Both the position numbers and the translations under genes were made by a program. Of a DNA stretch of 64,000 nt, positions 1 through 8,741 are shown one piece after another (position 1 is the first letter of the stretch; each line of letters begins with the position of its first letter). Origin of the DNA: Alterinioella nitratireducens (GTDB lineage: Bacteria; Pseudomonadota; Alphaproteobacteria; Rhodobacterales; Rhodobacteraceae); contig NZ_JABJVX010000004.1 of assembly GCF_013155465.1 (NCBI RefSeq), positions 248,001-312,000 of the forward strand, given 5' to 3'. The notes under the pieces are model-generated. The model worked only from the letters and a program-made list of their open reading frames with translations. It had not been told where the DNA came from and did not search any database.

Positions 1-164
1 CGGCGTTTGACATGGAAATGGGCCGCAACGCGGGCGTTCACGCGCTGGGCGTCACCTGGGGCTATCACGATAGGAACAGATTGTTTCAGGGCGGCGCGTC
101 GGAGGTCATCGACGATTTCACGGGCGTGATCCCGGCCCTGGAGCGCCGATGGAGGCTGCAATGA
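1..164 (+). CDS. HAD-family phosphatase, C-terminal fragment (phosphoglycolate-phosphatase type)
   Basis: The gene enters from the left edge; the readable frame begins at base 3 and ends with TGA at 162-164, giving about 53 residues. The stretch around GVHALGVTWGYHD, followed by the acidic tail with ASEVIDDF, matches the C-terminal end of Gph-like haloacid dehalogenase phosphatases. In these the glycine/Trp-Gly segment follows the last catalytic motif. The catalytic Asp motifs lie outside the window, so the substrate cannot be judged. The stop codon overlaps the ATG of the next gene (ATGA at 161-164), implying translational coupling with the ATP12 chaperone. Confidence 0.75.
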   Translation, partial: AFDMEMGRNAGVHALGVTWGYHDRNRLFQGGASEVIDDFTGVIPALERRWRLQ

Positions 165-874
165 GCGATTGGAAAGCGAAACGGTTCTGGAGCGAGACCA
201 ACGTGGTCGAGGGCGATACCGGTTTCGAGCTGCGCCTCGATGGGCGGCCCGTGCGCACGCCGCTGAAGACGCTGCTGGTGATGCCCACCCGGTCGATGGC
301 CGAGGCCGCCGCCGCCGAATGGGACGCGCAGGAGGGGGTGATCGACCCGATGACGATGCCGGTCACGCGCTCGGCCAATTCGGCGTTGGACCAGCTGATG
401 CCGCAGCAAGAGGCCGTCGCGGCCATGCTGGCGGGCTATGCCGAGACCGATCTGCTGTGCTATCGCGCACCGCAGCCGCAGGGCCTGATTGATCAGCAAA
501 ACAAGGGCTGGACCCCGATCCTGACTTGGGCCGCGGATCGTTATGGCGCGCCGCTGATCACGGTGACGGGGGTGCTGCCCGCCGAACAGCCCGCCTCCAG
601 CCTGAGCGTATACCACCGTGCGGTCGCCGCGTTCCGGCCCTTTTCGATGACCGCCCTGCATGACCTTGTCACGCTGTCGGGCTCGCTGATCCTGGCGCTT
701 TGGGTCGCCGATGGCGCGGGCGAGGCCGAGGCGGCCTGGGCGCTCAGCCGGATCGACGAGGATTGGCAGGTTGCGCAATGGGGCGAGGATCGCCAGGCCG
801 CCGAAGAGGCGGCGCTGAAACGTGCGGCTTTCCTGCACGCGGCCCGGTTCCTGGACCTTTCTGGCTGGGCCTGA
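161..874 (+). CDS. ATP12 family F1-ATPase assembly chaperone
   Basis: A 237-residue protein homologous to mitochondrial Atp12, which binds the F1-ATPase alpha subunit before assembly; the bacterial role is assumed to be similar. Diagnostic stretches are the N-terminal WKAKRFW, the segment LDGRPVRTPLK, EWDAQEG followed by MPVTRSANSALD, ETDLLCYRA, and the C-terminal SRIDEDWQ...QWGEDxxA motif. Length fits the family. I start it at ATG 161, which overlaps the upstream stop as ATGA. An in-frame ATG at 149 would add four residues and cannot be excluded. It is cytoplasmic, with no signal peptide or membrane segment. Confidence 0.9.
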   Translation: MSDWKAKRFWSETNVVEGDTGFELRLDGRPVRTPLKTLLVMPTRSMAEAAAAEWDAQEGVIDPMTMPVTRSANSALDQLMPQQEAVAAMLAGYAETDLLCYRAPQPQGLIDQQNKGWTPILTWAADRYGAPLITVTGVLPAEQPASSLSVYHRAVAAFRPFSMTALHDLVTLSGSLILALWVADGAGEAEAAWALSRIDEDWQVAQWGEDRQAAEEAALKRAAFLHAARFLDLSGWA

Positions 875-913
875 GTGCCGCAGCGCAGAAAAGCGCCCCG
901 AACGGCCCGGTTT

Positions 914-932
914 ACCCCGCGTAAGGCGGGGT
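914..932 (+). terminator. Hairpin after the ATP12 gene
   Basis: ACCCCGC (914-920) pairs perfectly with GCGGGGT (926-932) around a 5-nt loop. There is no clear U-run after it, so it is a weak or factor-assisted terminator at best. Confidence 0.4.
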
Positions 933-1009
933 GTCCGGCAAATCGTCAGAACGAACCCTTGACCTGACGGGCCAGATTTGCCCAATTAAGACCCGTTGGG
1001 GGCGCCTTC

Positions 1010-1025
1010 TGGCACCTCTTACGCT
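1010..1025 (+). promoter_or_regulatory. Candidate sigma-54 (-24/-12) promoter of aapJ
   Basis: TGGCAC at 1010-1015 supplies the -24 GG (1011-1012), and exactly ten bases later is the -12 GC (1023-1024). The -12 element reads ACGC, not TTGC, so only part of the consensus is met. The site lies about 77 bp before the aapJ start. A nitrogen-regulated promoter would suit an amino-acid uptake operon, but no NtrC binding site was identified, so this is a proposal only. Confidence 0.35.
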
Positions 1026-1101
1026 ATAGCAATGGTCGCAAGGCCAATAAAACCGCCCGTGGGTTCACCCTCATGCGGCGGTCCATCAGGAAGAGGATAA
1101 C

Positions 1102-2133
1102 ATGAAAAAATCCGTATTTCTCGGCACTCTTGCCGTGACTGGTCTCGCAGCCGGCTTCGCCGCTGCCGACGCGCATAGCGGCGGCACGCTGGGCGAAGTG
1201 CAGGCGCGCGGCGCTCTGAACTGCGGCGTCACCACCGGCCTCGTGGGCTTTGCCGCCCCCGATGCGAATGGCGAGTGGCAGGGCTTCGACGTCGATGTCT
1301 GCCGTGCCGTTGCCGCCGCCGTGCTTGACGACCCGAGCGCAGTGAACTTCGTGCCCACCACCGGCCAGACCCGCTTTACCGCGCTGGCCTCGGGCGAGAT
1401 CGACCTCTTGGCCCGGAACACCACCTGGACCTTCAGCCGCGACGTCGACCTGCGTTTCGAGTTTGTCGGCATCAACTACTATGACGGCCAGGGCTTCATG
1501 GTTCCGCGCGACCTGGGCGTTGCCTCGGCGCTGGAACTGGACGGCGCGACCGTCTGCATCCAGACCGGCACCACCACAGAACTGAACCTGGCCGACTTCT
1601 TCAGCTCCAACAACATGAGCTATGAGCCGGTTCCGGTCGAAACCAACGCCGAAGCGCAGCAGCAGTATCTGGCTGGCGCCTGCGACGTCTACACCACCGA
1701 CGCCTCCGGCCTTGCCGCGACCCGCGCCACCTTCGAGGATCCGGCCGCGCATGTCGTTCTGCCCGAGATCATCTCGAAAGAGCCGCTTGGGCCGCTGGTG
1801 CGCCATGGCGACAACGAGTGGGGCGACATCGCCCGCTGGACGCTGAACGCACTGATCGCCGCCGAAGAGCTGGGCGTGACCTCGGCCAACGTCGCCGAAC
1901 TGGCCGGTGGCACCGAGAACCCGGAAATCAACCGCCTGTTGGGCACCGAAGGTGCGCTGGGCGAGATGCTGGGCCTCGACAATGACTGGGCACAGCGCGC
2001 GATTGCCGCTGTCGGCAACTACGGTGAAAGCTTCGAGCGCAACATCGGTGAGAACTCCGCGATCGGCCTCTCGCGTGGCCTGAACGCACAGTGGACCGAT
2101 GGTGGCCTGCTCTACGCACCGCCGTTCCGCTAA
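1102..2133 (+). CDS. aapJ: General L-amino-acid ABC transporter, periplasmic binding protein
   Basis: A 343-residue type-2 periplasmic binding protein of the AapJ/BztA family that delivers many L-amino acids to AapQM. Residues 1-24 (MKKSVFLGTLAVTGLAAGFAAADA) form a typical cleavable signal peptide (Lys-Lys, hydrophobic core, small residues). The mature part shows the family segments RGALNCGV, DVDVCRAVAAAVLDD, TFSRDVDLRFEF and CIQTGTTTELNLADFF. Two cysteines in lobe 2 (C152 and C194) probably form a disulfide. A purine-rich ribosome site (AGGAAGAGGA) precedes the ATG. It is first in the aapJQMP operon. A strong hairpin follows it, which would leave the binding protein in excess over the permease. 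Confidence 0.95.
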   Translation: MKKSVFLGTLAVTGLAAGFAAADAHSGGTLGEVQARGALNCGVTTGLVGFAAPDANGEWQGFDVDVCRAVAAAVLDDPSAVNFVPTTGQTRFTALASGEIDLLARNTTWTFSRDVDLRFEFVGINYYDGQGFMVPRDLGVASALELDGATVCIQTGTTTELNLADFFSSNNMSYEPVPVETNAEAQQQYLAGACDVYTTDASGLAATRATFEDPAAHVVLPEIISKEPLGPLVRHGDNEWGDIARWTLNALIAAEELGVTSANVAELAGGTENPEINRLLGTEGALGEMLGLDNDWAQRAIAAVGNYGESFERNIGENSAIGLSRGLNAQWTDGGLLYAPPFR

Positions 2134-2141
2134 ATCCAAGG

Positions 2142-2171
2142 AAAAGGGCGCGGTCACACCGCGCCCTTTTT
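2142..2171 (+). terminator. Attenuating hairpin between aapJ and aapQ
   Basis: A 13-bp stem, AAAAGGGCGCGGT (2142-2154) against ACCGCGCCCTTTT (2158-2170), has a 3-nt loop and ends in a T-run. It has the form of an intrinsic terminator but lies inside the aap operon, 103 bp before aapQ. The likely role is partial termination plus 3'-end protection of the aapJ message. Confidence 0.8.
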
Positions 2172-2273
2172 CCATCCACGTCACAACGACAATCGACCGA
2201 CCGACCAGAGCCGCCGTAACAATGAGCATGGCTCGGATCGCTCGGCATTCCAACAGAACCGGGGTTCCCTGCT

Positions 2274-3812
2274 ATGTCAGCAATTTCAGACCCGCCAGCG
2301 CAGTCGTTCCGACTTAGCCAGCTTATCTATGACAGCCGATACCGTTCGATGACCATCCAGGTGATCGCGCTGATCCTGATCATGGGCGGCATCTACTGGC
2401 TGGCCCGCAACACCGTCCAGAACCTCTCGGAACTGGGCAAGGATTTCGACTTCGGTTTCCTGTCGCAGCGCGCGGGGTATGACATCAACCAGCGCCTGGT
2501 CGAATACACCAATGACAGCACCCACGCCCGCGCGGCCCTGGTGGGTATCCTCAACACGCTGCTGGTGGCCTTCCTGGGCTGCCTCATGGCGACGATCCTG
2601 GGTGTCATCGCGGGCGTGCTGCGCCTGTCGAAGAACTGGATCGTGGGCCGCCTGATGACGGTCTATGTCGAGGGTTTCCGCAACGTGCCGCTGCTTTTGT
2701 GGATCATCGCCATTTTCGCGGTGATGACCGAAGCCACGCCACAGCCGAGGGATTTCCGGGGCGATGACCCCGATGCCTCGATGATCCTGGGCGAAAGCGT
2801 CGCCATCACCAATCGCGGCATCTTCATTCCGTCTCCGGTCTGGGGCGATGGGGCGATGCTGCTGGTCCTGACATTCGTGGCATCGCTGGTCGCGATCTTC
2901 CTGTTCCGCCGCTTTGCCCATAAACGGCAAGAGGCAACCGGGGAGATCCTTCCGGTCCTGTGGGTCTCGCTTGGTCTGTTCATCGTCCCGACGCTTCTGG
3001 TCTACCTGGCCTATTCGGCGACCGGTGCGCGCGATCAGTTTCCGGTTCTGGCCGTCGGCGCCCAACAGGGCATGACGCTGGAGGAGTTCACCGACGAGAA
3101 CCGCAACCCCGCGATATGCGCCTTGCCGCGCACTGCCGCGGTGAACCTTTCGACCGACCTCCGCGCCATCGGTGAACGTGCCTCGATCGTGCCGGTGGAA
3201 ACCTCCGCCGATCTGCAATCCAACATCGAATCGGGTGAGTGCGTCCTGGCGGTGATCTCGCCGGAGGCCGGCGAAACCCTGGTCGCCGGTGTCGAGGGCG
3301 TGGCCCTCGCGCCGCTGGAGGACACGGTCGATCGCGGCCGCCCGCTGCAATTCGAGCGTCCGCAACTGGCCGGCTTCAACTTCGAGGGCGGCTTGCAGCT
3401 TCGCAACTCGCTGATCGCGCTGTGGTTCGCCCTGTCCCTCTACACGGGCGCCTTCATCGCCGAGATCGTGCGCGCCGGTATCCTTGCCGTCAGCCACGGC
3501 CAGACCGAGGCCGCGGGGGCCCTGGGAATGCGGTCGAACCGGATCATGAACCTGGTTGTGCTGCCGCAGGCGCTGCGGGTGATCATCCCGCCCTTGATCT
3601 CGCAATATCTGAACCTGACCAAGAACTCGTCACTGGCCATCGCCGTGGGCTACATGGATGTGCGCGCGACGCTTGGCGGGATCACCATCAACCAGACCGG
3701 TCGTGAGCTGGAGGGGATGCTGCTGCTTGGCCTCTTCTACCTGATCACGTCGCTGGCGATTGCAGGTGTGATGAACATCTACAATGCCTCCGTCAAACTG
3801 AAGGAGCGCTGA
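2274..3812 (+). CDS. aapQ: General L-amino-acid ABC transporter permease AapQ with an extra periplasmic domain
   Basis: A 512-residue inner-membrane permease of the HAAT family. The core carries the family marks: EGFRNVPLLLWI near residue 140, and at the C-terminal end the EAA-type loop (GQTEAAGALGMRS, ...LPQALRVIIPPLISQYLNLTKNSSLAIAVGY) that contacts the ATPase. AapQ proteins are usually about 400 residues. The excess lies between the membrane segment ending near residue 250 and FNFEGGLQL near residue 370. Residues about 251-355 (bases 3024-3340) resemble lobe 2 of AapJ: C282, VPVET 306-310 and C323 have nearly the same spacing as C152, VPVET 177-181 and C194 of AapJ. The frame is open throughout, so this is not a frameshift artefact. 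Confidence 0.93.
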   Translation: MSAISDPPAQSFRLSQLIYDSRYRSMTIQVIALILIMGGIYWLARNTVQNLSELGKDFDFGFLSQRAGYDINQRLVEYTNDSTHARAALVGILNTLLVAFLGCLMATILGVIAGVLRLSKNWIVGRLMTVYVEGFRNVPLLLWIIAIFAVMTEATPQPRDFRGDDPDASMILGESVAITNRGIFIPSPVWGDGAMLLVLTFVASLVAIFLFRRFAHKRQEATGEILPVLWVSLGLFIVPTLLVYLAYSATGARDQFPVLAVGAQQGMTLEEFTDENRNPAICALPRTAAVNLSTDLRAIGERASIVPVETSADLQSNIESGECVLAVISPEAGETLVAGVEGVALAPLEDTVDRGRPLQFERPQLAGFNFEGGLQLRNSLIALWFALSLYTGAFIAEIVRAGILAVSHGQTEAAGALGMRSNRIMNLVVLPQALRVIIPPLISQYLNLTKNSSLAIAVGYMDVRATLGGITINQTGRELEGMLLLGLFYLITSLAIAGVMNIYNASVKLKER

Positions 3813-3813
3813 G

Positions 3814-5139
3814 ATGAGCGATACACATTCCGAAAGCGCCCTGCACACCGCCTATGTCCGCAAGGAGATGCTGCCCGAACGGGACCCGCCGGCATCGCAG
3901 AAAGGGGCCGTGCTGTGGATGCGGGAGAACCTGTTTTCCTCCATCCCCAATGCGATCATGACCGTCGTGTCGCTCTACGTGATCTACTACATCCTTGCGG
4001 GGATCGGTCCGTGGATGATCGGCGGCATCTGGGACGCGGAATCCCTGACGGAATGCCGCGCCATCCGCGACGAGCTTTATGGCCACGGCCGTGAGGTCGC
4101 CTGTTGGGCCGTCATCACGGATCGCTGGCATCAGCTGCTGTTCGGCTTCTACCCGCAGGACCTCTACTGGCGTCCGATCCTGACGCTGGCGCTGTTCGGT
4201 GTGGCCGTGGCCCCGGTACTGTTCGAGAACGCGCCGCGCCCGCTGCTGATCGTCACCGCGATCTTCCCCTTCGTGGCCTATTTCCTGCTCTGGGGCGGGT
4301 CGGTCTGGGGTCCGGCGGCGGTTGCGGTCGGGTTCATCCTGGCCTGGGCGATCCTGACCTATACGCAGGACATCCTGGGCTCGCTTGCGGCAACCCTGGC
4401 TGCGATCGTGGTGCCGCTGCTCTACTGGCTCTACCTTGTCGGCCCGGTGGCCGGATGGCTGCACGGGTTGGCCCCGATCGGGATCGAGGCGGTTGGATCG
4501 GATGAAATCGGCGGCTTCCTCCTGGCGCTTGTCATCGGCGGCACAGGCATCATCCTGTCGCTGCCCATCGGCATCCTGCTGGCGCTCGGGCGGCAATCGG
4601 ACCTTTTCATCATCAACAAGTGCTCGGTGATCTTCATCGAAGTGATCCGGGGCGTCCCGCTGATCGTGTGGCTGTTCACGGCCTCGCTGCTGCTGAACTA
4701 CTTTCTGCCGCCGGGGACCAATTTCGACCTGATGCTGCGGGTGATCATCATGGTGACGCTGTTCGCCTCGGCCTATATCGCCGAGGTGGTCCGGGGGGGC
4801 CTCGCCGCCCTGCCGCGCGGGCAGTATGAAGGCGCCGACAGCCTGGGCCTGAATTACTGGCAGTCCATGCAGTTGATCGTGCTGCCGCAGGCGCTGAAGA
4901 TTTCCATTCCGGGCATCGTCAGCACCTTTATCGGCCTGTTCAAGGACACCACGCTGGTGGTCTTCGTGGGCCTCTCTGATCCGATCGGCTTTTCCAACCT
5001 GATCCGCGCCACTTCCGAGTGGAACGGTATCTATTGGGAACTGTTCATCTTCATCGGGATCTGCTTCTGGATCTTCTGTTTTTCCATGTCCCGCTATTCG
5101 CAGTGGTTGGAGCGCAAGCTCAACACCGGACATCGCTAA
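3814..5139 (+). CDS. aapM: General L-amino-acid ABC transporter permease AapM
   Basis: A 441-residue second permease subunit that pairs with AapQ in the cytoplasmic membrane. Several hydrophobic segments precede the permease core, which shows EVIRGVPLIVWLF, AYIAEVVRGGLAALPRGQYEGADSLGLNYWQSM and LPQALKISIPGIVSTFIGLFKDTTLV, the EAA-loop region that contacts AapP. Length is about normal for AapM and, unlike AapQ, no extra domain is seen. It starts one base after the aapQ stop, with a GGAG ribosome site inside the aapQ terminus, so the two permease subunits are translationally coupled. Confidence 0.94.
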   Translation: MSDTHSESALHTAYVRKEMLPERDPPASQKGAVLWMRENLFSSIPNAIMTVVSLYVIYYILAGIGPWMIGGIWDAESLTECRAIRDELYGHGREVACWAVITDRWHQLLFGFYPQDLYWRPILTLALFGVAVAPVLFENAPRPLLIVTAIFPFVAYFLLWGGSVWGPAAVAVGFILAWAILTYTQDILGSLAATLAAIVVPLLYWLYLVGPVAGWLHGLAPIGIEAVGSDEIGGFLLALVIGGTGIILSLPIGILLALGRQSDLFIINKCSVIFIEVIRGVPLIVWLFTASLLLNYFLPPGTNFDLMLRVIIMVTLFASAYIAEVVRGGLAALPRGQYEGADSLGLNYWQSMQLIVLPQALKISIPGIVSTFIGLFKDTTLVVFVGLSDPIGFSNLIRATSEWNGIYWELFIFIGICFWIFCFSMSRYSQWLERKLNTGHR

Positions 5140-5151
5140 GGAACCTTTGAC

Positions 5152-5946
5152 ATGACTGACACAGCAACCAAACCCCGCTCCGTCAACCGGTCGCAGATGA
5201 AAGTCTCGGATGAGGTGGCCATCGAGATCACGGACATGAACAAGTGGTTCGGCACCTTCCACGTGCTGCGCGACATCAACCTGACCGTGAACCAGGGCGA
5301 ACGGATCGTGATCTGCGGGCCTTCTGGCTCTGGCAAGTCGACCCTGATCCGCTGCATCAACGCGCTGGAGGAACACCAGCAGGGCAAGATCGTCGTCGAT
5401 GGCACGGAACTGTCCAACGACCTCAAGAATATCGACAAGATCCGGTCCGAGGTCGGCATGTGCTTCCAGCACTTCAACCTGTTTCCGCATCTGACGATTC
5501 TGGAAAACTGCACGCTGGCCCCGATCTGGGTGCGCAAGACGCCCAAGCGCGAGGCCGAGGAAACGGCGATGTATTTCCTGGAGAAGGTCAAGATCCCCGA
5601 CCAGGCCAACAAGTATCCCGGCCAGTTGTCCGGCGGTCAGCAGCAGCGCGTGGCCATCGCGCGCAGCCTGTGCATGCGGCCCCGGATCATGCTCTTTGAT
5701 GAACCCACCTCGGCGCTCGATCCCGAGATGATCAAGGAGGTGCTGGACACCATGATCCAGCTGGCCGAGGAAGGCATGACCATGCTCTGCGTGACGCATG
5801 AGATGGGCTTTGCCCGCCAGGTCGCCAACCGCGTGATCTTCATGGATGCGGGCCAGATCATCGAACAGAACGAACCCGAAGAGTTCTTCAACAACCCGCA
5901 GAGCGACCGGACCAAGCTGTTCCTGAGCCAGATTCTGGGGCACTGA
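5152..5946 (+). CDS. aapP: General L-amino-acid ABC transporter ATP-binding protein
   Basis: A 264-residue ATPase subunit powering AapQM. It has Walker [10 protein letters not shown] (56-64), Q-loop region [21 protein letters not shown] signature LSGGQQQR (159-166), Walker [13 protein letters not shown] (179-190) and the switch histidine in CVTHEMGFA. It sits 12 bp after aapM with an AGGAA ribosome site and is the last gene of the operon, ending before a strong terminator. The first 20 residues or so are a variable extension typical of AapP. Confidence 0.96.
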   Translation: MTDTATKPRSVNRSQMKVSDEVAIEITDMNKWFGTFHVLRDINLTVNQGERIVICGPSGSGKSTLIRCINALEEHQQGKIVVDGTELSNDLKNIDKIRSEVGMCFQHFNLFPHLTILENCTLAPIWVRKTPKREAEETAMYFLEKVKIPDQANKYPGQLSGGQQQRVAIARSLCMRPRIMLFDEPTSALDPEMIKEVLDTMIQLAEEGMTMLCVTHEMGFARQVANRVIFMDAGQIIEQNEPEEFFNNPQSDRTKLFLSQILGH

Positions 5947-5969
5947 AGGTCGGTTCCAGGTGACAAGCA

Positions 5970-6001
5970 GGGCCCTCCGCGCAATCGGAGGGCCCTTTTT
6001 T
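5970..6001 (+). terminator. Intrinsic terminator of the aap operon
   Basis: A 10-bp perfect stem, GGGCCCTCCG (5970-5979) with CGGAGGGCCC (5986-5995), has a 6-nt loop followed by six T. It is placed between aapP and the convergent gene that ends at 6001. Confidence 0.93.
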
Positions 6002-6513
6002 CATGCCGGGTCTGGCAGGTCGCGCGGGGTGACAAAGGCGCGAACCTGGCCGGTGCCGGGGGCGATGTCCCGCCAATCCTCCGCGTCAAACCCCAACACC
6101 GTTGTCGCCGCCGTCGGGTAGCGCCCGAAGTCGGGATGCGCGGGCGGGGTCTTCGCCAGCATCCGGGCCAGGGCCGCGGTGCCGGGGTTATGGGCGACCA
6201 TCGCCACGACGGGGGCCGAGGCGTCGCGCAGATGACGCAGCATCGTGTCGGGGCTGGCATGGTAGAGGGCCGGGATCAGCCTGGGGGCGGGGGCGTCCGG
6301 CAGGCGATCCGCGATCAGGTGCCAGGTCTCCTGGGTGCGGGTGGCGTCCGAGACCAGCGCCTCCTCCGGCGTCAGCCCCTCGCGGGCCAGCCAGGCCCCG
6401 ATGCGCGGGGCGGCGCGGCGACCGCGCGGGTTCAGCGCGCGCTGGTGATCGGTGAGGCGCGGATCGTCCCAATCGGACTTGGCGTGGCGGATCAGGATCA
6501 GGGTGCGGGTCAT
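6001..6513 (-). CDS. Histidine phosphatase (SixA-like, phosphoglycerate-mutase fold)
   Basis: A 170-residue protein starting MTRTLILIRHAKSDW. The RHA motif carries the phospho-accepting histidine, and VAHNPG near residue 107 carries the second catalytic histidine. The size and the RHAKSDW start fit SixA-type histidine phosphatases, which remove phosphate from phosphohistidine or small phosphoesters; the true substrate is unknown. I use the ATG at 6513, which overlaps the upstream stop as ATGA, instead of a longer in-frame ATG inside the neighbour. It converges on the aap operon across the terminator. Confidence 0.85.
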   Translation of the reverse strand: MTRTLILIRHAKSDWDDPRLTDHQRALNPRGRRAAPRIGAWLAREGLTPEEALVSDATRTQETWHLIADRLPDAPAPRLIPALYHASPDTMLRHLRDASAPVVAMVAHNPGTAALARMLAKTPPAHPDFGRYPTAATTVLGFDAEDWRDIAPGTGQVRAFVTPRDLPDPA

Positions 6514-7157
6514 TTGTGAAACTGCCTCATGTGATAGGCGGATTGGGTGGGAACGCGCCCCGATGCGGCGCTGAGGGGGCAGGCGCGGCGGGCCTTGCAG
6601 CCCAATTCCATGCAATCCCTGCCGGGGTCGGTGTCCAGATAGGCATGGCAGGCCGCCACATCATAGCCGTCCGGCCCAAGCGCATCCACCGGGCAGGCGC
6701 TGCGGCAGGGGGCGGCGCAGGTCTCGCAGGGGCGCGGGCCGGTTGCGGGCCGGTCGATGGAATAGGGCAGGGCGATGGCCCCCCGGATCGAGATCATGAG
6801 CCCGGCGCGGTCATGCACCAGCATCCCGACAGGCGAGGGCCAGGCCCGCCCGGTGCGCGTGGCCCAGGCGATAAAGGGCAGGTAGGGCGGCCCGCCGAAG
6901 GGGAAAAGCGCCCGGCCGCCGGTGGTCTCGGCCAGCGCGCCGATCACCCGCGTGGACCAACGGTCGAGCGGGTCGGGGGCCTCGTCCTGAAACTCGGGCG
7001 TGGCGGCGACGCGGGGCCAGAAACCGGGCTCCTCCGGCGCGAAGAGCAGCATCGTGGCCGTGCCATCGGGGCAGGCATCCGCCGGTTCGGGAAGGAAGCC
7101 TCCGAAGATCGTCAGGCCCTCACCTGCGGCCCTCCTGTGGATGTCGTCATAGGTCAT
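6510..7157 (-). CDS. 4Fe-4S ferredoxin-like protein (QueG-type C-terminal clusters)
   Basis: A 215-residue protein with a cluster-binding pattern in the last third: CETCAAPCRSACPVDA followed by DVAACHAYL and CMELGCKARRACP. This resembles the two [4Fe-4S] sites of epoxyqueuosine-reductase-like proteins. However, it is far shorter than QueG (about 350 residues), so it is unlikely to be QueG itself. No signal peptide or membrane segment is seen. It lies 10 bp after argB and is coupled by ATGA overlap to the histidine phosphatase. The redox partner is unknown. Confidence 0.75.
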   Translation of the reverse strand: MTYDDIHRRAAGEGLTIFGGFLPEPADACPDGTATMLLFAPEEPGFWPRVAATPEFQDEAPDPLDRWSTRVIGALAETTGGRALFPFGGPPYLPFIAWATRTGRAWPSPVGMLVHDRAGLMISIRGAIALPYSIDRPATGPRPCETCAAPCRSACPVDALGPDGYDVAACHAYLDTDPGRDCMELGCKARRACPLSAASGRVPTQSAYHMRQFHK

Positions 7158-7167
7158 CGCACCCGCC

Positions 7168-8031
7168 TCAGGCGCGGATCATGCTGCCCGCCCCGTGATC
7201 GGTATAGAGCTCCAGCAGCACGGCGTTCGAGACCCGGCCATCGACGATGGTGCAGGCCCGCACGCCCGCGCGCACGGCGGCCAGCGCGGTCTGCGTCTTG
7301 GGGATCATGCCGCCCGCGATGATGCCATCGGCGGTCATGCGCACGACATCCTCGGCGCTCAACTCGGTCACGACCTCGCCGCTGGCATCCTTGACGCCCG
7401 CCACATCGGTCAGCAACAGCAGCCGGTCGGCCTTGAGCGCCGCCGCGATGGCGCCCGCCGCCGTGTCGCCGTTGATGTTGAATGTCTCGCCTCCCCGGCC
7501 CGCGCCCAAGGGGGCGACGACGGGGATGATCTTGTCCTTGAACAGGTTGTGCAGCACCTCGGGGTTCACGTCATTCGGCACGCCCACAAAGCCGAATTTC
7601 GGATCTTCCGGGTCGCAGGTGATGAGGTTCGCATCCTTGCCCGAGAGGCCGACGGCCCGTCCCCCCTGCGCATTGATGGCCTGCACGATGCGCTTGTTGA
7701 CGCTGCCCGACAGCACCATTTCCACAACCTCGACCGTGGCCGCATCGGTGACGCGCTTGCCATCGACGAATTCCGAGATGACGCCGAGCTTCTTCAGCAT
7801 CTCGTTGATCATCGGCCCGCCGCCATGCACGATGACAGGATTCACGCCGACCTGCCGCATCAACACGATATCGCGGGCGAAAGTCGCCATGGCCTCGTCA
7901 TCGCCCATGGCGTGACCGCCGAACTTGATCACCACGATGGCGTCGTTGAAGCGTTGCAGGTAGGGCAGCGCCTCGGACAGGGTGCGGGCGGTGGCGGCGT
8001 AGTCACGGGACATGGCGGTCTGCTTTTTCAT
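7168..8031 (-). CDS. argB: Acetylglutamate kinase
   Basis: A 287-residue amino-acid kinase that phosphorylates N-acetylglutamate in arginine synthesis. Typical segments are [13 protein letters not shown] at the N-terminus, [30 protein letters not shown], the nucleotide-binding part [11 protein letters not shown], and [18 protein letters not shown]. The start at 8031 has an AGAGAGG ribosome site; an internal ATG (MSRDYAATA, six codons in) is nearer to the usual family start and is possible. It stands downstream of engB in the yidC-MOSC-engB-argB string. Confidence 0.96.
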   Translation of the reverse strand: MKKQTAMSRDYAATARTLSEALPYLQRFNDAIVVIKFGGHAMGDDEAMATFARDIVLMRQVGVNPVIVHGGGPMINEMLKKLGVISEFVDGKRVTDAATVEVVEMVLSGSVNKRIVQAINAQGGRAVGLSGKDANLITCDPEDPKFGFVGVPNDVNPEVLHNLFKDKIIPVVAPLGAGRGGETFNINGDTAAGAIAAALKADRLLLLTDVAGVKDASGEVVTELSAEDVVRMTADGIIAGGMIPKTQTALAAVRAGVRACTIVDGRVSNAVLLELYTDHGAGSMIRA

Positions 8032-8089
8032 CGGAGGAACCTCTCTGGTCCGACCTTGTTAGCCCCGCGCTGCGCCCCGCTCAAGCGGA

Positions 8090-8740
8090 TCAGTCGATCC
8101 CGGCGATGATCGCGCGCAGGGTGGCGATGCCGTCGCCCTTCTCGGACGAGGTCAGCACAAGTTCGGGAAAGGCCGCAGGGTGCCTTGCCAGTGCCCCGCG
8201 CACCTGCGCCAACACCTTCTCTCGGTCCTTTTCCTTGACCTTGTCGGATTTGGTCAGCACCGCCTGGAACGGCACGGCGGAGCGGTCGAGCAACTCCATG
8301 ATCTCGCTATCCACCGGCTTCACGCCGTGGCGCGCGTCGATCAGCACGAAGGCACGGCGCAGGTTGGCGCGGCCTGAAAGGTAAGCCTTGAGCAGGCGCT
8401 GCCATTTCTCGATCACGTTGACCGGCGCGTTGGCATAGCCATAGCCGGGCAGATCGACCAGGTAGCGCTCATTGCCCAGAGTGAAGAAGTTGATTTCCTG
8501 CGTGCGGCCCGGCGTATTGGACGCCCGCGCCAGCGCCTTGCGGCCCGTCAGCGCGTTGATCAGCGTGGATTTGCCCACGTTGGAGCGGCCCGCGAAACAG
8601 ACCTCGACCCGGTCGGGCGGAGGCATACCGTCCATCGCGACGACGCCTTTCAGGAACTCGGTCTCACCGGCGAAGAGGATGCGGCCCTTCTCGGCGGCCT
8701 GCGCGTCTGGTGCCTCGGCCAGGGGGAATTTCAACTCCAT
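8090..8740 (-). CDS. engB: Ribosome biogenesis GTPase YihA/YsxC (EngB)
   Basis: A 216-residue GTPase required for 50S subunit assembly. It has G1 GRSNVGKST, G2 region NTPGRTQEINFF, G3 DLPGYGYA, G4 TKSDK and G5 TSSEKGDG. I choose ATG 8740 (MELKFPLAEAP), one base after the MOSC gene stop; an upstream in-frame ATG would add 20 unrelated residues that overlap the MOSC gene. The operon context is usual for Rhodobacteraceae. Confidence 0.95.
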   Translation of the reverse strand: MELKFPLAEAPDAQAAEKGRILFAGETEFLKGVVAMDGMPPPDRVEVCFAGRSNVGKSTLINALTGRKALARASNTPGRTQEINFFTLGNERYLVDLPGYGYANAPVNVIEKWQRLLKAYLSGRANLRRAFVLIDARHGVKPVDSEIMELLDRSAVPFQAVLTKSDKVKEKDREKVLAQVRGALARHPAAFPELVLTSSEKGDGIATLRAIIAGID

Positions 8741-8741
8741 C

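Noticed and set aside
2274..3812. Extra length of AapQ as a frameshift or assembly artefact.
   Set aside because: The frame is open from start to stop with normal codon use, and both flanks of the insert match AapQ; the insert itself has protein-like similarity to AapJ.
7168..8031. Arginine-biosynthesis operon around argB.
   Set aside because: Neighbouring genes are engB, MOSC and a ferredoxin-like protein; no other arg gene is present.
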